In this document: positions 54,199-63,388 of the stretch, one piece after another | How the letters are laid out: every line of letters starts with the position of its first letter | How positions within the stretch are numbered: the stretch's first letter is position 1 | NCBI GenBank assembly: GCA_964555355.1 | Contig: CAZKRY010000015.1 | Span: forward strand, 1 to 64,000 | Length of the DNA: 64,000 nt | Direction of reading: 5' to 3' | From: CAIKBL01 sp964555355 | Lineage (GTDB): Bacteria; Pseudomonadota; Gammaproteobacteria; Ga0077536 | Notes under the pieces: generated by a model | The model's input: only the letters and a program-made list of their open reading frames with translations | What the model was told of the DNA's origin: nothing | Database searches by the model: none | Made by a program: the position numbers and the translations under genes

Positions 54199-55141
54199 CC
54201 CGTAGTAAACGAACCAAGCGCGCCAGATCGCTCGGCAATGCGCTTCTGACCTTAATTTCGTCGCCGGAGTCCGGGTGGCTGAAGGTAAGTCGCTTGGCGT
54301 GTAAGGCTTGACGCGACGCGTTTGACAACAAACTTTGCAGCGTCGGCGAAAAGGAGGCTAAGCGACGTTGCGCCGTGCCGTAAGCCGGATCGCCCACCAA
54401 CGGATAACCGAGGTGCTGTAAATGAACCCTGATTTGATGAGTGCGGCCGGTCTCGAGCTTGAGTTCCAACTGGGCGTGCTCGCGAAAACGCGTCACCACG
54501 CGATAATGCGTCGCGGCCGCGCGGCCGCGATGCGTGACCCGCATTTTGGTGCGTTGAACACGGTCGCGCCCGATCGGCGCTTCAATGCTGCCGTCGCCCG
54601 TCGGGATCCCTTGCACGATGGCCGCATAAATGCGCTCGATGGCGCGCGCGGCCATCTGTTCGGTAAGCCGGTGATAGGCAACTTGCGTGCGCGCGACGAG
54701 TAGCAGCCCTGAGGTATCTTTATCCAACCGATGCACGAGGCCGGCGCGGGGTAAGGACGCAAGTTCCGGAAAGCGGAATAACAAACCGTTAACCAGCGTG
54801 TGGCGTGGATTTCCGGCACCGGGATGCACCACGAGGCCCGCGGGCTTGTCGACCACCAGTACGTCGTCGTCCTCGTAACTTAAGGCAAACGGCAAATCTT
54901 CCGCCGGCGCATGTTCTTCGATGGTTTCGGCGACGCGCAACTCTAGGCGATCACCGCTAAACACCGGGTGGCGCGGCTTAACAATTTCCACGCCGTTCAG
55001 CCGCAGTTGACCTCGTTCGATAAACGATTTGAGGGCGGTGCGTGAGTAGTCGCTGCACAATTCCGCGAGCGCGCCGTCAAGCCGGCGTCCGCTCAGATGC
55101 GGGGGCACGGCGAGATCGAATAGGCGCTCGGAAGTGGTCAT
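54164..55141 (-). CDS. rluD: 23S rRNA pseudouridine synthase RluD
   Basis: 325 residues from ATG 55141; the open frame up to 55327 lies over the bamD leader and is not conserved. Makes pseudouridines 1911, 1915 and 1917 in helix 69. S4 domain at residues 15-75 (GRRLDGALAELCSDYSRTALK), catalytic Asp in GLVHRLDKDTSGLLLVAR, and QLELKLETGRTHQIRVHLQHLGYPLVGDP. Divergent from bamD with 196 bp between starts. Confidence 0.95.
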   Translation of the reverse strand: MTTSERLFDLAVPPHLSGRRLDGALAELCSDYSRTALKSFIERGQLRLNGVEIVKPRHPVFSGDRLELRVAETIEEHAPAEDLPFALSYEDDDVLVVDKPAGLVVHPGAGNPRHTLVNGLLFRFPELASLPRAGLVHRLDKDTSGLLLVARTQVAYHRLTEQMAARAIERIYAAIVQGIPTGDGSIEAPIGRDRVQRTKMRVTHRGRAAATHYRVVTRFREHAQLELKLETGRTHQIRVHLQHLGYPLVGDPAYGTAQRRLASFSPTLQSLLSNASRQALHAKRLTFSHPDSGDEIKVRSALPSDLARLVRLLRDDARRHAGHGN

Positions 55142-55337
55142 TCGCGCAGTGTACCAGTGCGCGCTCGCCTGGACGCGGGCGCTAGCAAGGCCAATGTCGT
55201 TAGGCGCACGCCGTGCCTGGCTTCCAAGGTACGGTTCATGTGCCCGCCTGATGTGTAGAATGGCGGGCCGGGCGCCGACTTGGCTTGCGTGCCTGGCTTC
55301 GCGTCCACCAACCCACTTGAATATCAAGACTAGCGAT

Positions 55338-56132
55338 ATGTGTCTGCGTGAACTTTACAAAGTACTGATTCTCTGTGTTGTCGCCGCGGCATTAGCGGGC
55401 TGCGGTTTGTGGCCGGAGAAAGATCCGGAGGATTTGCCGGAGAACTGGCCGGAGGACAAGCTTTATTTTGCGGCGAAAGATCGCATGGAACAGGGCTCAT
55501 GCCAGAGTGCGGTGGAGTATTACGAGCGCTTGCAATCGCGTTATCCGTTTGGTGCATACGCCGCACAGTCGCAAATCGAACTCGCCTACTGCCAATACAA
55601 ATCCGATGACGGCGCAAGCGCCATTACCACGATCGATCGATTTTTAAAGCTAAATCCAACGCATCCGCACACCGATTACGCGTTCTATCTGCGTGGTCTG
55701 GTCAACGTCAATCTAGATATGGGATTGACCGCGCGCTATTTGCCGCGCGATCCCTCGCAGCGCGATCCCGGGGCATCGCTGCAGGCGTTTAACGATTTCT
55801 CGGAATTGATTCGGCGTTTTCCCGAAAGCCGATATGTCAGCGACGCACAACAACGGATGCGCCATCTGCGGAACGTACTTGCCCAGCATGAAGTTAATGT
55901 CGCCAACTTTTACATGCGGCGGGGGGCGTTCGTCGCGGCCGCCAATCGCGCGCGTTACGTCATCGAAAACTACCAACAAACACCGGCGATGCCGGAGGCA
56001 TTGGTGCTCCTTGCGAAGTCGTACAAAGTGTTGGAACTCACCGATTTATCGGATGACACATTGCGGGTGTTGGAACTCAATTACCCCAATCACCCTGGGA
56101 TCGAGGAAGTCAAACGTACGCGGGTCAATTAA
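55338..56132 (+). CDS. bamD: Outer membrane assembly lipoprotein BamD
   Basis: 264 residues from ATG 55338. Essential part of the BAM complex that inserts beta-barrel proteins. Lipobox LAGC (Cys about residue 21) follows a hydrophobic signal. Five TPR-like repeats: LYFAAKDRMEQGSCQSAVEYYERLQSRYPFG, LAYCQYKSDDGASAITTIDRFLKLNPTHP, and FSELIRRFPESRYVSDAQQRM. Convergent with nadE, 9 bp apart; no terminator is evident between them. Confidence 0.96.
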   Translation: MCLRELYKVLILCVVAAALAGCGLWPEKDPEDLPENWPEDKLYFAAKDRMEQGSCQSAVEYYERLQSRYPFGAYAAQSQIELAYCQYKSDDGASAITTIDRFLKLNPTHPHTDYAFYLRGLVNVNLDMGLTARYLPRDPSQRDPGASLQAFNDFSELIRRFPESRYVSDAQQRMRHLRNVLAQHEVNVANFYMRRGAFVAAANRARYVIENYQQTPAMPEALVLLAKSYKVLELTDLSDDTLRVLELNYPNHPGIEEVKRTRVN

Positions 56133-56141
56133 TTGCCGCTT

Positions 56142-57776
56142 TTACAAATCCTGTTCGGTATAGCGTGAGGTAATCGGAAAGCGTCGGTCGCGCCCGAATG
56201 CGCGCTGCGTAATCCGCACCCCAGGCGCCGCTTGTCGGCGTTTGTACTCGTTGCGATCCACCATACCGGCGACGCGTTTCACGGTGGCCAGATCGAAGCC
56301 GCGCGCGGCGATTTCCTGTGGCGTCTGATCATGCTCGATGTAGAGTTCAAGGATGGGGTCGAGCACTTCGTACGGCGGCAAACTATCCGAGTCCTTTTGT
56401 TCCGGACGCAATTCAGCGGAGGGCGGACGCTCGATGACGCGCCGGGGAATGATTTCTTGCGCGCGATTGCGCCACTCGGCTAAGCGGTAGACCAGGAGTT
56501 TTGGGCAATCCTTGAGCGGTGCGAAACCGCCGGCCATATCGCCGTAAAGGGTCGCGTAACCGACCGACATTTCGCTCTTGTTGCCGGTGGTCAGCACCAT
56601 GCGGCCAGTTTTGTTGGAGATCGCCATCAAAATAACGCCGCGGCAGCGAGCTTGGATGTTTTCTTCGGTGACATCCGGGTCGCGTGCGCCGAATACGGGT
56701 GCTAACACATCCGTAAACGCGGTAAACGGCGCTTCGATCGGTACCACGTGGCACTCGCAACCCTGCGCGCGAGCCTGTGTAAGCGCATCATCAATACTCA
56801 TTTGCGCTGTGTAGCGCGAGGGCATGGAGACCGCGGTGACATTCGCGGCGCCTAAGGCGTCGACGGCGATCGCGAGTGTCAACGCTGAATCAATCCCGCC
56901 GGATAAGCCAAGCACCGCGCCTTTGAAGCGATTTTTCTCGACATAGTCACGGACGCCGAGCACGAGTGCGCGATAGATATTTTCGTCACCCTCGAGCGGT
57001 GCCGAGTTGGCGCCGGAAAACGTTAATCCGTGGGATGTGCGACTCACCTCGACGGTGAGTAGCGCTTCTTCAAATTCGGGACCTTGGCAGACCACTTCGC
57101 CATTGGCGTTCATAACGAGCGAACCGCCGTCGAACACCAATTCGTCTTGCCCACCCACCAAATTTAAGTATACAACCGGCAACCCACTCGCGGAGACGGC
57201 TTCCCGTAGCGCCGCAATACGCATGCCGCGTTTGCCGACACTATAGGGCGAGGCATTGATGTTGAGTACAAGATCGGCGCCGGCGGCGCGCGCGTTGACC
57301 GCAGTCACCGGATCCCAGATGTCTTCGCAGATACTGAGACCGCATTCGAACGTAGCGTGCGCAAACACACAGGCGCTGTCGCCGGCGAGGAAATAACGTT
57401 TCTCGTCGAACACCGCGTAATTCGGAAGTCGCTGTTTGTGATAGCTCGCGCGGAGCGCACCGTTCGTATAAACATGCGCGGCATTGAACACGCCTTGCAG
57501 CGTTGACTCGGGGTATCCAACGAGTGCGGTGATGCCTTCGCTTGCCGCGCGCACGCGCTCGAGCGCGGTGTTGACTCGTCGATATAACCCGGGTCGGAAT
57601 AACAAGTCTTCCGGCGGGTATCCGGTCAACGCGAGTTCGGGGAACGCAATGAGTTGAGCACCCAGTTCATCACGCGCGCGGCGGCACGCGGCCATCATTT
57701 TGGCCGCGTTGCCATCGATGTCGCCCACACAGAAATTGAGTTGGGCGAGGGCGAGTCGCAGCGTCGCGCCCGTCAC
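56142..57776 (-). CDS. nadE: Glutamine-dependent NAD+ synthetase NadE
   Basis: 544 residues from GTG 57776. Last step of NAD synthesis using glutamine. The N-terminal nitrilase domain has the Glu47-Lys114-Cys150 triad (FPELAL, SYHKQRLPN, SICEDIWD). The C-terminal synthetase has the ATP loop GLSGGIDSALTLAIAVDALGA and TTGNKSEMSVGYATLYGDMAGG. The GTG overlaps the sucD stop (GTGA), so it probably belongs to the sucCD operon. Confidence 0.97.
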   Translation of the reverse strand: MTGATLRLALAQLNFCVGDIDGNAAKMMAACRRARDELGAQLIAFPELALTGYPPEDLLFRPGLYRRVNTALERVRAASEGITALVGYPESTLQGVFNAAHVYTNGALRASYHKQRLPNYAVFDEKRYFLAGDSACVFAHATFECGLSICEDIWDPVTAVNARAAGADLVLNINASPYSVGKRGMRIAALREAVSASGLPVVYLNLVGGQDELVFDGGSLVMNANGEVVCQGPEFEEALLTVEVSRTSHGLTFSGANSAPLEGDENIYRALVLGVRDYVEKNRFKGAVLGLSGGIDSALTLAIAVDALGAANVTAVSMPSRYTAQMSIDDALTQARAQGCECHVVPIEAPFTAFTDVLAPVFGARDPDVTEENIQARCRGVILMAISNKTGRMVLTTGNKSEMSVGYATLYGDMAGGFAPLKDCPKLLVYRLAEWRNRAQEIIPRRVIERPPSAELRPEQKDSDSLPPYEVLDPILELYIEHDQTPQEIAARGFDLATVKRVAGMVDRNEYKRRQAAPGVRITQRAFGRDRRFPITSRYTEQDL

Positions 57777-58651
57777 TTACCGCCCATGACACGGAGCATC
57801 GTCGTGCCTAATTCAGCCGGCGAATCGACCGTGTGCACACCGGCTTTCTGCAGCGCCGCGTATTTGTCCGCGGCGGTACCTTTGCCGCCGGCGATAATGG
57901 CGCCGGCATGACCCATACGCTTACCCGGCGGCGCGGTGACGCCAGCGATGTAACCGACGACTGGTTTGCGCACATGCTGCGCGATAAACGCCGCGGCGTC
58001 TTCTTCCGCCGAGCCGCCGATCTCACCGACCATGATGATGCCTTCGGTTTGCGGATCGGCTTCGAACAGGCGCAAGCAGTCGATGAAGTTCATGCCTTGA
58101 ATCGGATCGCCACCAATGCCCACGCAGGTACTTTGGCCGAGATTCGCGCGTGTGGTTTGATGGACCGCTTCGTAGGTGAGGGTTCCGGAACGCGAGACGA
58201 TGCCAATTTTGCCGGGACGGTGAATGGCGGCCGGCATGATGCCCATTTTGCATTCGCCCGGGGTAATGACCCCAGGGCAGTTCGGGCCGATGAGATAGAC
58301 GTCCGGATGATTGGCTAGCATGGCTTTCACTTTGAGCATATCCAACACCGGAATGCCTTCGGTGATGCAGGCGATAATCTTGACCCCGCCATCGACCGCT
58401 TCGGCGATTGCATCGGCAGCATACGGCGGCGGCACAAAAATCATGCTGGCATTCGCGCCGGTGGCGCTGACCGCCGCGTGTACCGTATCGAAAATCGGTC
58501 GCTCCAAGTGCTTGCTGCCACCGCGACCGGGTGTCACTCCACCGACCAACTGCGTGCCGTAGGCGATGGCTTGTTCCGCGTGAAAGGTGCCCTGCTTACC
58601 CGTGAAGCCCTGCACGATGACGCGGGTATTTTTGTTGATGAGGATCGACAT
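57773..58651 (-). CDS. sucD: Succinyl-CoA synthetase alpha subunit SucD
   Basis: 292 residues. TCA-cycle enzyme coupling succinyl-CoA to nucleotide triphosphate. CoA-binding VQGFTGKQGTFHAEQAI, PNCPGVITPGECKMGIMP, and the phosphorylated His248 in GHAGAIIAGGKGT. Its ATG shares one base with the sucC stop; its own TGA overlaps nadE. Confidence 0.98.
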   Translation of the reverse strand: MSILINKNTRVIVQGFTGKQGTFHAEQAIAYGTQLVGGVTPGRGGSKHLERPIFDTVHAAVSATGANASMIFVPPPYAADAIAEAVDGGVKIIACITEGIPVLDMLKVKAMLANHPDVYLIGPNCPGVITPGECKMGIMPAAIHRPGKIGIVSRSGTLTYEAVHQTTRANLGQSTCVGIGGDPIQGMNFIDCLRLFEADPQTEGIIMVGEIGGSAEEDAAAFIAQHVRKPVVGYIAGVTAPPGKRMGHAGAIIAGGKGTAADKYAALQKAGVHTVDSPAELGTTMLRVMGGK

Positions 58652-59817
58652 TACTTGGCTCCCTTGACCGCGGCGACCGCCTTACGTGCGGCATCGCCCA
58701 AGTCTTCCGCGCTGGTGATCGCAAGGCCGCTACTCGCGAGCATGCTTTTCCCTTCGTTGACATTGGTGCCCTCGAGCCGGACAACCACCGGTACGTTCAC
58801 GCCCACTTCCTTGACGGCTTTGATGATGCCGGTGGCGATTAGATCACAGCGCACGATGCCGCCGAAAATGTTGACCAAAATGGCTTTCACTTTGGGATCC
58901 GAGCAAATGATCTTGAAAGCTTCGGCCACGCGTTCAGCGGTGGTGCCGCCGCCAACATCCAAGAAATTGGCCGGCTCGCCGCCGGATAATTTAATGATGT
59001 CCATGGTCGCCATTGCCAAGCCCGCGCCATTGACCATACAGGCGATATTACCGTCGAGCGTGACGTAGTTCAGATCGAACTCTTTGGCGCGTCGTTCTTT
59101 TTCATCTTCCTGACTGGCATCGCGCCAGTCCGCGATGGATTGTCGGTACAGGGCGTTGTCGTCCACATTAATTTTGCCATCGAGCGCGGCCAGACTGCCA
59201 TCTTGCAAAATCGCGAGCGGATTGATTTCCACCAGGCTCAGATCTTTGTCAATGAACAGTCGATACAAACCTTTGAGAATAACCGCGAGCTGTTTACGCT
59301 GCGTTTCATCAAGGTCGAGCGCGAAGCCCAGACGGCGCGTTTGAAAGTCTTGTAGACCGAGAACAGGGTCTACTTTCACCGTAAATATTTTCTCCGGCGT
59401 GGTGGCGGCAACTTCCTCGATGTCCATACCACCGGCCCGCGAAGCCATGAAGGTCACGCGCTTTGTCGCGCGGTCGACCAAGGCGCCTAGGTAGAGTTCG
59501 TGGGCGATTTGCGCGGCACTATCGATGAGTACACAGTTGATGGGTTGTCCTTGCGGTCCGGATTGTTTGGTGACCAATTGGGTGCCAAGCAAGGCCTGCG
59601 CAGCCGCTTTGACTTCGTCCAGGCTGCGGACGAACTTGACGCCACCGGCCTTGCCGCGACCGCCGGCATGCACCTGCGCCTTGACCAGCCAGGCCGCGCC
59701 GCCGAGCGTCGTGGCATGCGCGACCGCCTCGGCGGCACTCGTGGCGGGCTTGCCGGGTAGCACCCGGATCCCGTAGTCGGCGAACAATTGCTTCGCCTGG
59801 TATTCATGGAGATTCAT
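58651..59817 (-). CDS. sucC: Succinyl-CoA synthetase beta subunit SucC
   Basis: 388 residues, the E. coli length. ATP-grasp subunit. MNLHEYQAKQLFADYGIRVLPG, KAQVHAGGRGKAGGVK, EINPLAI, MVNGAGLAMATMDIIKLSGGEPANFLDVGGG and NIFGGIVRCDLIA are diagnostic. First gene of sucC-sucD-nadE; the 2-oxoglutarate dehydrogenase genes that often precede it are not here. Confidence 0.98.
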   Translation of the reverse strand: MNLHEYQAKQLFADYGIRVLPGKPATSAAEAVAHATTLGGAAWLVKAQVHAGGRGKAGGVKFVRSLDEVKAAAQALLGTQLVTKQSGPQGQPINCVLIDSAAQIAHELYLGALVDRATKRVTFMASRAGGMDIEEVAATTPEKIFTVKVDPVLGLQDFQTRRLGFALDLDETQRKQLAVILKGLYRLFIDKDLSLVEINPLAILQDGSLAALDGKINVDDNALYRQSIADWRDASQEDEKERRAKEFDLNYVTLDGNIACMVNGAGLAMATMDIIKLSGGEPANFLDVGGGTTAERVAEAFKIICSDPKVKAILVNIFGGIVRCDLIATGIIKAVKEVGVNVPVVVRLEGTNVNEGKSMLASSGLAITSAEDLGDAARKAVAAVKGAK

Positions 59818-59864
59818 CTAATCAGCTCCCATTGCGTGGTCATCACTCACCGCCCGCGAAATTC

Positions 59865-59895
59865 CTTAAGACCACCCCCAGGCCCGACGCAACCG
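59865..59895. repeat. Short imperfect repeat, copy 1
   Basis: CTTAAGACCACCCCCAGGCC and the bases after it match, at about 24 of 30 positions with one gap, a stretch at the window end (63972-64000). Both begin with the palindrome CTTAAG and lie outside genes, here in the sucC leader. Could be a dispersed element or chance. Confidence 0.3.
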
Positions 59896-59944
59896 CGCGG
59901 CTTGTTCGAGGGTGAGATAGTGGCGAATATAGCGGCCTTGTCGG

Positions 59945-59965
59945 CGATAACTGTGCGCGTTATCG
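59945..59965. promoter_or_regulatory. Inverted repeat in the sucC leader, possible operator
   Basis: CGATAAC (59945-59951) and GTTATCG (59959-59965) are perfect inverted repeats around a 7-nt spacer. They lie 30-50 nt downstream of the candidate sucC -10 and about 130 bp before the sucC ATG. The 21-bp dyad is the size of a dimeric regulator site. The regulator is unknown. Confidence 0.4.
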
Positions 59966-59994
59966 ACGCGCGCTAGGCGCGCGACCGCCGCCGC

Positions 59995-60023
59995 ACTATA
60001 TCGGATAGCCGCACCGGAATGAA
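59995..60023 (-). promoter_or_regulatory. Candidate sigma-70 promoter of sucC-sucD-nadE
   Basis: On the minus strand TTCATT (60023-60018) and TATAGT (60000-59995), 17 bp apart; the -10 is good and the -35 weak. It gives a leader of about 170 nt before sucC, which contains the inverted repeat at 59945-59965. Confidence 0.4.
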
Positions 60024-60063
60024 CGCCGGCGGGGGCTTGGAACATAGATTGAGGATGTAAAAA

Positions 60064-60264
60064 GTGGGCCGAACGTTGCTTGTTATCGTGTTGCTGTGGG
60101 CGGCCGTCGTGCTTTATCGCCGTTGGCGGCAACCGCCCCCGACAAAGGGGCAGGCGCTTGAAGGCAAACTTATACAGTGCGCCGAATGCGGTGTTTACCT
60201 GCCTGAAAAAGACGCGGTAGCGCGGCTCGATCGATCGCTTGTTTGTGCGCACCATAGCCGGTGA
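60064..60264 (+). CDS. Small PP0621-family membrane-anchored protein
   Basis: 66 residues from GTG 60064, with GAGGA upstream. One N-terminal helix (LLVIVLLWAAVVLYRRW) then a short cytoplasmic part with CAECG and a later CAHH, a zinc-ribbon-like set of ligands. The family is found directly before pilS in many Gammaproteobacteria and has no known function. Its stop overlaps the pilS GTG (GTGA). Confidence 0.85.
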   Translation: MGRTLLVIVLLWAAVVLYRRWRQPPPTKGQALEGKLIQCAECGVYLPEKDAVARLDRSLVCAHHSR

Positions 60265-61889
60265 ACGAACGCACCGTGGCGCGCGCCGAACCTAATCCAA
60301 AACGGCCGATTTCGCCCACCGTATGGCGCGCCTGGCGCCTGTTTAATCTGTATCGGATTGTGATTGCGGGCCTGTTCGTCACGCTTGGTGCGAGCGGGCG
60401 CTTGCCGCCGATGTTTCTCAAAGTCGATCTGAAGGTGTTGTCTTGGTCAGCCTCGCTGTATCTGCTCGCCGCGATCGTCATGCAGTTCGGCATCGATCGA
60501 CGGGCGTTAAGTTTTACCGCGGCACGCAATATTTTGGTGTTAGTCGATATCGCGGCACTTACCGTCTTTGTGCATGCGAGCGGCGGTGCCGCTGGCGGTT
60601 TTGGAATTTTGTTGGTGGTTGCCATCGCCGGCGCCTGTCTCGTCGCAAGTACTCGCGCGGGAATTTTCTTCTCGGCGCTTGCGACCTTGTCGATACTCGT
60701 CGAAACCGTTTATGGCAGCTTGTATCTCGATTATTCAACCGCGAGTTACACCCAAGCGGGATTACTGGGCGCCGTGCTGTTTGTTACCGGCATACTCGCC
60801 ACCACCTTGGCGGAGCAAGCGCGCCGTAGCGAAGCACTCGCCGCCGATCGCGCAGTCGCCATCGCGCGGCTCTCTCGTCTTAACGAACTTATCGTCGAGC
60901 GCATGCGCTCGGGCATCATTGTGCTCAATGACCAGCACACCCCTTTATTGCGTAACGAGTCCGCGCGGCGCTTTTTGGCGGCGTCTAGCGGCGAGCTAGC
61001 GGCGGCGGATAGCGCTTATCTTGACGCGGCGATACTACGCGCACGCGCGGAGTGGGAAGGCGCCGGTGAGAATCGCAAAACGCCTATCAAACTCGACAGC
61101 GGCGCCGACGTTATCGTGTCCTTTACCAGCTTGGGTGAGGGCGCGACCAGCGGAACCTTGGTGTTTTTGGAAGATGCCGCCGAGATGCAACAGCGCGCGC
61201 AGCAGATTAAATTGGCATCGCTGGGCCGGCTCACTGCGAGCATCGCGCATGAGATCAGAAATCCCTTGAGCGCGATAACCAACGCCGGCCAGTTAATGGC
61301 GGAGTCTACCGAGCTGCCGCCGGCCGATCGGCGGTTGGTGCAGATTGTCGTCGAACACGCCGGGCGTGTTAACGAGGTTATCAAGAATGTCATGATGATC
61401 GGACGGCGCGATTCCGCGGTTAGCGAAAGCTTTGCGTTTCCCGCATGGCTCGAGAAGTTCGTCCACGAAGTTCGTGAGCGCTTTGATTTGCGTGAGGATG
61501 AAGTTATCTGTGAGAAACTGGCGGCGGACATTACCGTGCGCATGGATAAGAGCCAGTTGAATCAAGTGCTGTGGAACCTATGTGAGAATGGCTTGCGTTA
61601 TAGCCAAGGCATGCCGAAACTTAGGCTGGTATGCGGCGTGCATGCGGTATCGCAGCGGCCTTTCGTGGATGTGATTGATACAGGACGAGGCATGTCATCA
61701 GAGATCGCGGAACAAGTCTTCGAACCTTTTTTTACCGGCGAGCAAACCGGGACCGGACTCGGGCTCTACATCGCGCGTGAACTGTGCGAGGCGAATCAAG
61801 CGAGCCTGACGTTACAGGCGCACGGTGCCGAAGGGTGCCGATTTCGCGTGTTGTTCGCCCATCCTGACCGCCAGCAGTTGAGTACATAA
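60261..61889 (+). CDS. pilS: Sensor histidine kinase PilS
   Basis: 542 residues from GTG 60261. Six membrane helices (about residues 30-185), a PAS-like domain (200-310), and the kinase: phosphorylated His330 in SIAHEIRNPLSAI, N box WNLCENGLRYS, and GTGLGLYIARELCE. In Pseudomonas PilS senses pilin level in the membrane and controls PilR. Coupled to the preceding small gene and followed after 6 bp by pilR. Confidence 0.96.
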   Translation: MNERTVARAEPNPKRPISPTVWRAWRLFNLYRIVIAGLFVTLGASGRLPPMFLKVDLKVLSWSASLYLLAAIVMQFGIDRRALSFTAARNILVLVDIAALTVFVHASGGAAGGFGILLVVAIAGACLVASTRAGIFFSALATLSILVETVYGSLYLDYSTASYTQAGLLGAVLFVTGILATTLAEQARRSEALAADRAVAIARLSRLNELIVERMRSGIIVLNDQHTPLLRNESARRFLAASSGELAAADSAYLDAAILRARAEWEGAGENRKTPIKLDSGADVIVSFTSLGEGATSGTLVFLEDAAEMQQRAQQIKLASLGRLTASIAHEIRNPLSAITNAGQLMAESTELPPADRRLVQIVVEHAGRVNEVIKNVMMIGRRDSAVSESFAFPAWLEKFVHEVRERFDLREDEVICEKLAADITVRMDKSQLNQVLWNLCENGLRYSQGMPKLRLVCGVHAVSQRPFVDVIDTGRGMSSEIAEQVFEPFFTGEQTGTGLGLYIARELCEANQASLTLQAHGAEGCRFRVLFAHPDRQQLST

Positions 61890-61895
61890 CACGAC

Positions 61896-63224
61896 ATGAC
61901 ACATCAAGCGCTGATCGTGGACGATGAGCCGGCGATTCGCGAATTGGTCGCGATTACGCTTGGTCGTATGAATATCGAATGTGTCCTGGCTGCGGATCTC
62001 AAATCCGCCAAAGAGGCCTTACAGACTCAACATTTTGATATTTGTTTGACTGATATGCGTTTGCCGGATGGCAACGGCCTTGAACTCATTACCCACATTC
62101 AAGCCCTGTATCCTAATGTCCCGGTCGCGATGATTACCGCGCATGGCAACATGGAATCGGCCATTCAAGCTTTGAAAGCGGGCGCATTCGATTTCGTCAA
62201 CAAGCCGGTGGATATCAGCGATCTGCGGCGGCTCGTGGCGCAGGCCATCAAAGTCGGTGAAACGAAACCCGCGCCGCTTACCGCGCGGCGTCTCATCGGG
62301 CGGTCGCCGGCGATTAAACAACTACATGAAACCATCGCCAAGGTGGCGCGCAGCCAGGCGCCTGTTTATATCAGCGGCGAGTCGGGTACCGGTAAGGAAC
62401 TCGTCGCACGTTTGATCCATGAACAAGGCCCGCGCGCGGCGCAAGCCTTTGTCCCAGTAAACTGCGGGGCGATCCCAAGTGAATTAATCGAAAGCGAACT
62501 GTTTGGACACACCAAAGGCAGCTTCACCGGTGCGGTGGCGGATAAACAAGGCCTGTTTCAGGCCGCCAATGGCGGCACGCTATTTTTGGACGAAGTCGCC
62601 GATCTGCCGTTGCAAATGCAAGTGAAGTTGCTCCGGGCGATCCAAGAGAAGAGTGTGCGCCGGGTCGGCGCGCAACAAGAGGAATCGATCGATTGCCGGA
62701 TATTGTCGGCCACGCATCAATCGTTGGCGGATTTAGTCGAGGCCGGGCGCTTTCGCCAGGATCTTTATTACCGCATCAACGTCATTGAACTTAAAGTTCC
62801 TCCGCTGCGCGCGCGCGGCGACGACATCATGGTGCTCGCGGAATACCTGCTCGAACGTTTGAGCGAAGGCGCCGGCGTCGCCTACGTATTGGCGGATTCG
62901 GCGCGTCAGGCGTTGCTTGGCTATCGCTTTCCCGGCAACGTGCGTGAACTCGAAAATATCCTCGAGCGCGCGGTTACCCTCTGTGAAGGCCACTCCATTC
63001 AGGCGCCTGACCTGCGCCTACCGCTGCTCAGCGAAAACCAAGAAGAAGCTGGGGATAAACTATCCGATACCGGCGAATTACAAATCTATTTGGACGATGT
63101 GGAACGCAAACGGATTACCGATGCGTTGGAAAAGACTCGCTGGAACAAAACCCAAGCCGCGAAGCTCCTAGGGATAAGCTTTCGTGCGCTGCGCTACCGC
63201 CTGGAAAAGCTGGGCATCGACTGA
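61896..63224 (+). CDS. pilR: Sigma-54 response regulator PilR
   Basis: 442 residues, NtrC type. Receiver domain with the phosphorylated Asp53 (LTDMRLPDG), an AAA+ domain with Walker A GESGTGKELVAR, the sigma-54 contact loop GSFTGA and GGTLFLDEVADLPLQMQ, and a C-terminal Fis-type helix-turn-helix (RWNKTQAAKLLGISFRALRYRL). Activates pilA, 277 bp downstream, whose sigma-54 promoter is present. Confidence 0.97.
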   Translation: MTHQALIVDDEPAIRELVAITLGRMNIECVLAADLKSAKEALQTQHFDICLTDMRLPDGNGLELITHIQALYPNVPVAMITAHGNMESAIQALKAGAFDFVNKPVDISDLRRLVAQAIKVGETKPAPLTARRLIGRSPAIKQLHETIAKVARSQAPVYISGESGTGKELVARLIHEQGPRAAQAFVPVNCGAIPSELIESELFGHTKGSFTGAVADKQGLFQAANGGTLFLDEVADLPLQMQVKLLRAIQEKSVRRVGAQQEESIDCRILSATHQSLADLVEAGRFRQDLYYRINVIELKVPPLRARGDDIMVLAEYLLERLSEGAGVAYVLADSARQALLGYRFPGNVRELENILERAVTLCEGHSIQAPDLRLPLLSENQEEAGDKLSDTGELQIYLDDVERKRITDALEKTRWNKTQAAKLLGISFRALRYRLEKLGID

Positions 63225-63240
63225 CCTTGGCGTTTGCAAT

Positions 63241-63271
63241 GTGACGCGGAACGTCACTTTGTGACCGGTCA
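63241..63271. promoter_or_regulatory. Tandem TGAC palindromes, candidate PilR enhancer site
   Basis: GTGACG (63241-63246) and CGTCAC (63252-63257) form a dyad around CGGAA; TGACCGGTCA (63262-63271) is a second, perfect palindrome with the same TGAC half. They lie about 130-160 bp before the predicted pilA start, the usual distance for an activator of sigma-54. That PilR binds them is inference. Confidence 0.5.
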
Positions 63272-63371
63272 ATTGCCCTTTCCCATCAAGTTCCAGCGTC
63301 TAAACCCGCCTCAGGCCCTCTCATTAGGGGGTAAACCGTGAAGCGACGCACAACATATCTGCGGATTAAAG

Positions 63372-63388
63372 TTGGCACGCTTGATGCT
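63372..63388 (+). promoter_or_regulatory. Sigma-54 promoter of pilA
   Basis: TTGGCACG (63372-63379), then CTTG, then ATGCT: GG at 63374-63375 and GC at 63386-63387 are exactly 10 bp apart. The -24 half is perfect against TTGGCACG and the -12 half keeps TGC. Predicted start near 63399, leaving a leader of about 100 nt. The adjacent pilR encodes a sigma-54 activator. Confidence 0.85.

Noticed and set aside
59866..60045. Possible 59-residue minus-strand protein in the sucC leader
   Set aside because: It would cross the candidate promoter and the dyad, has no recognised family and no good ribosome site. Kept as non-coding.
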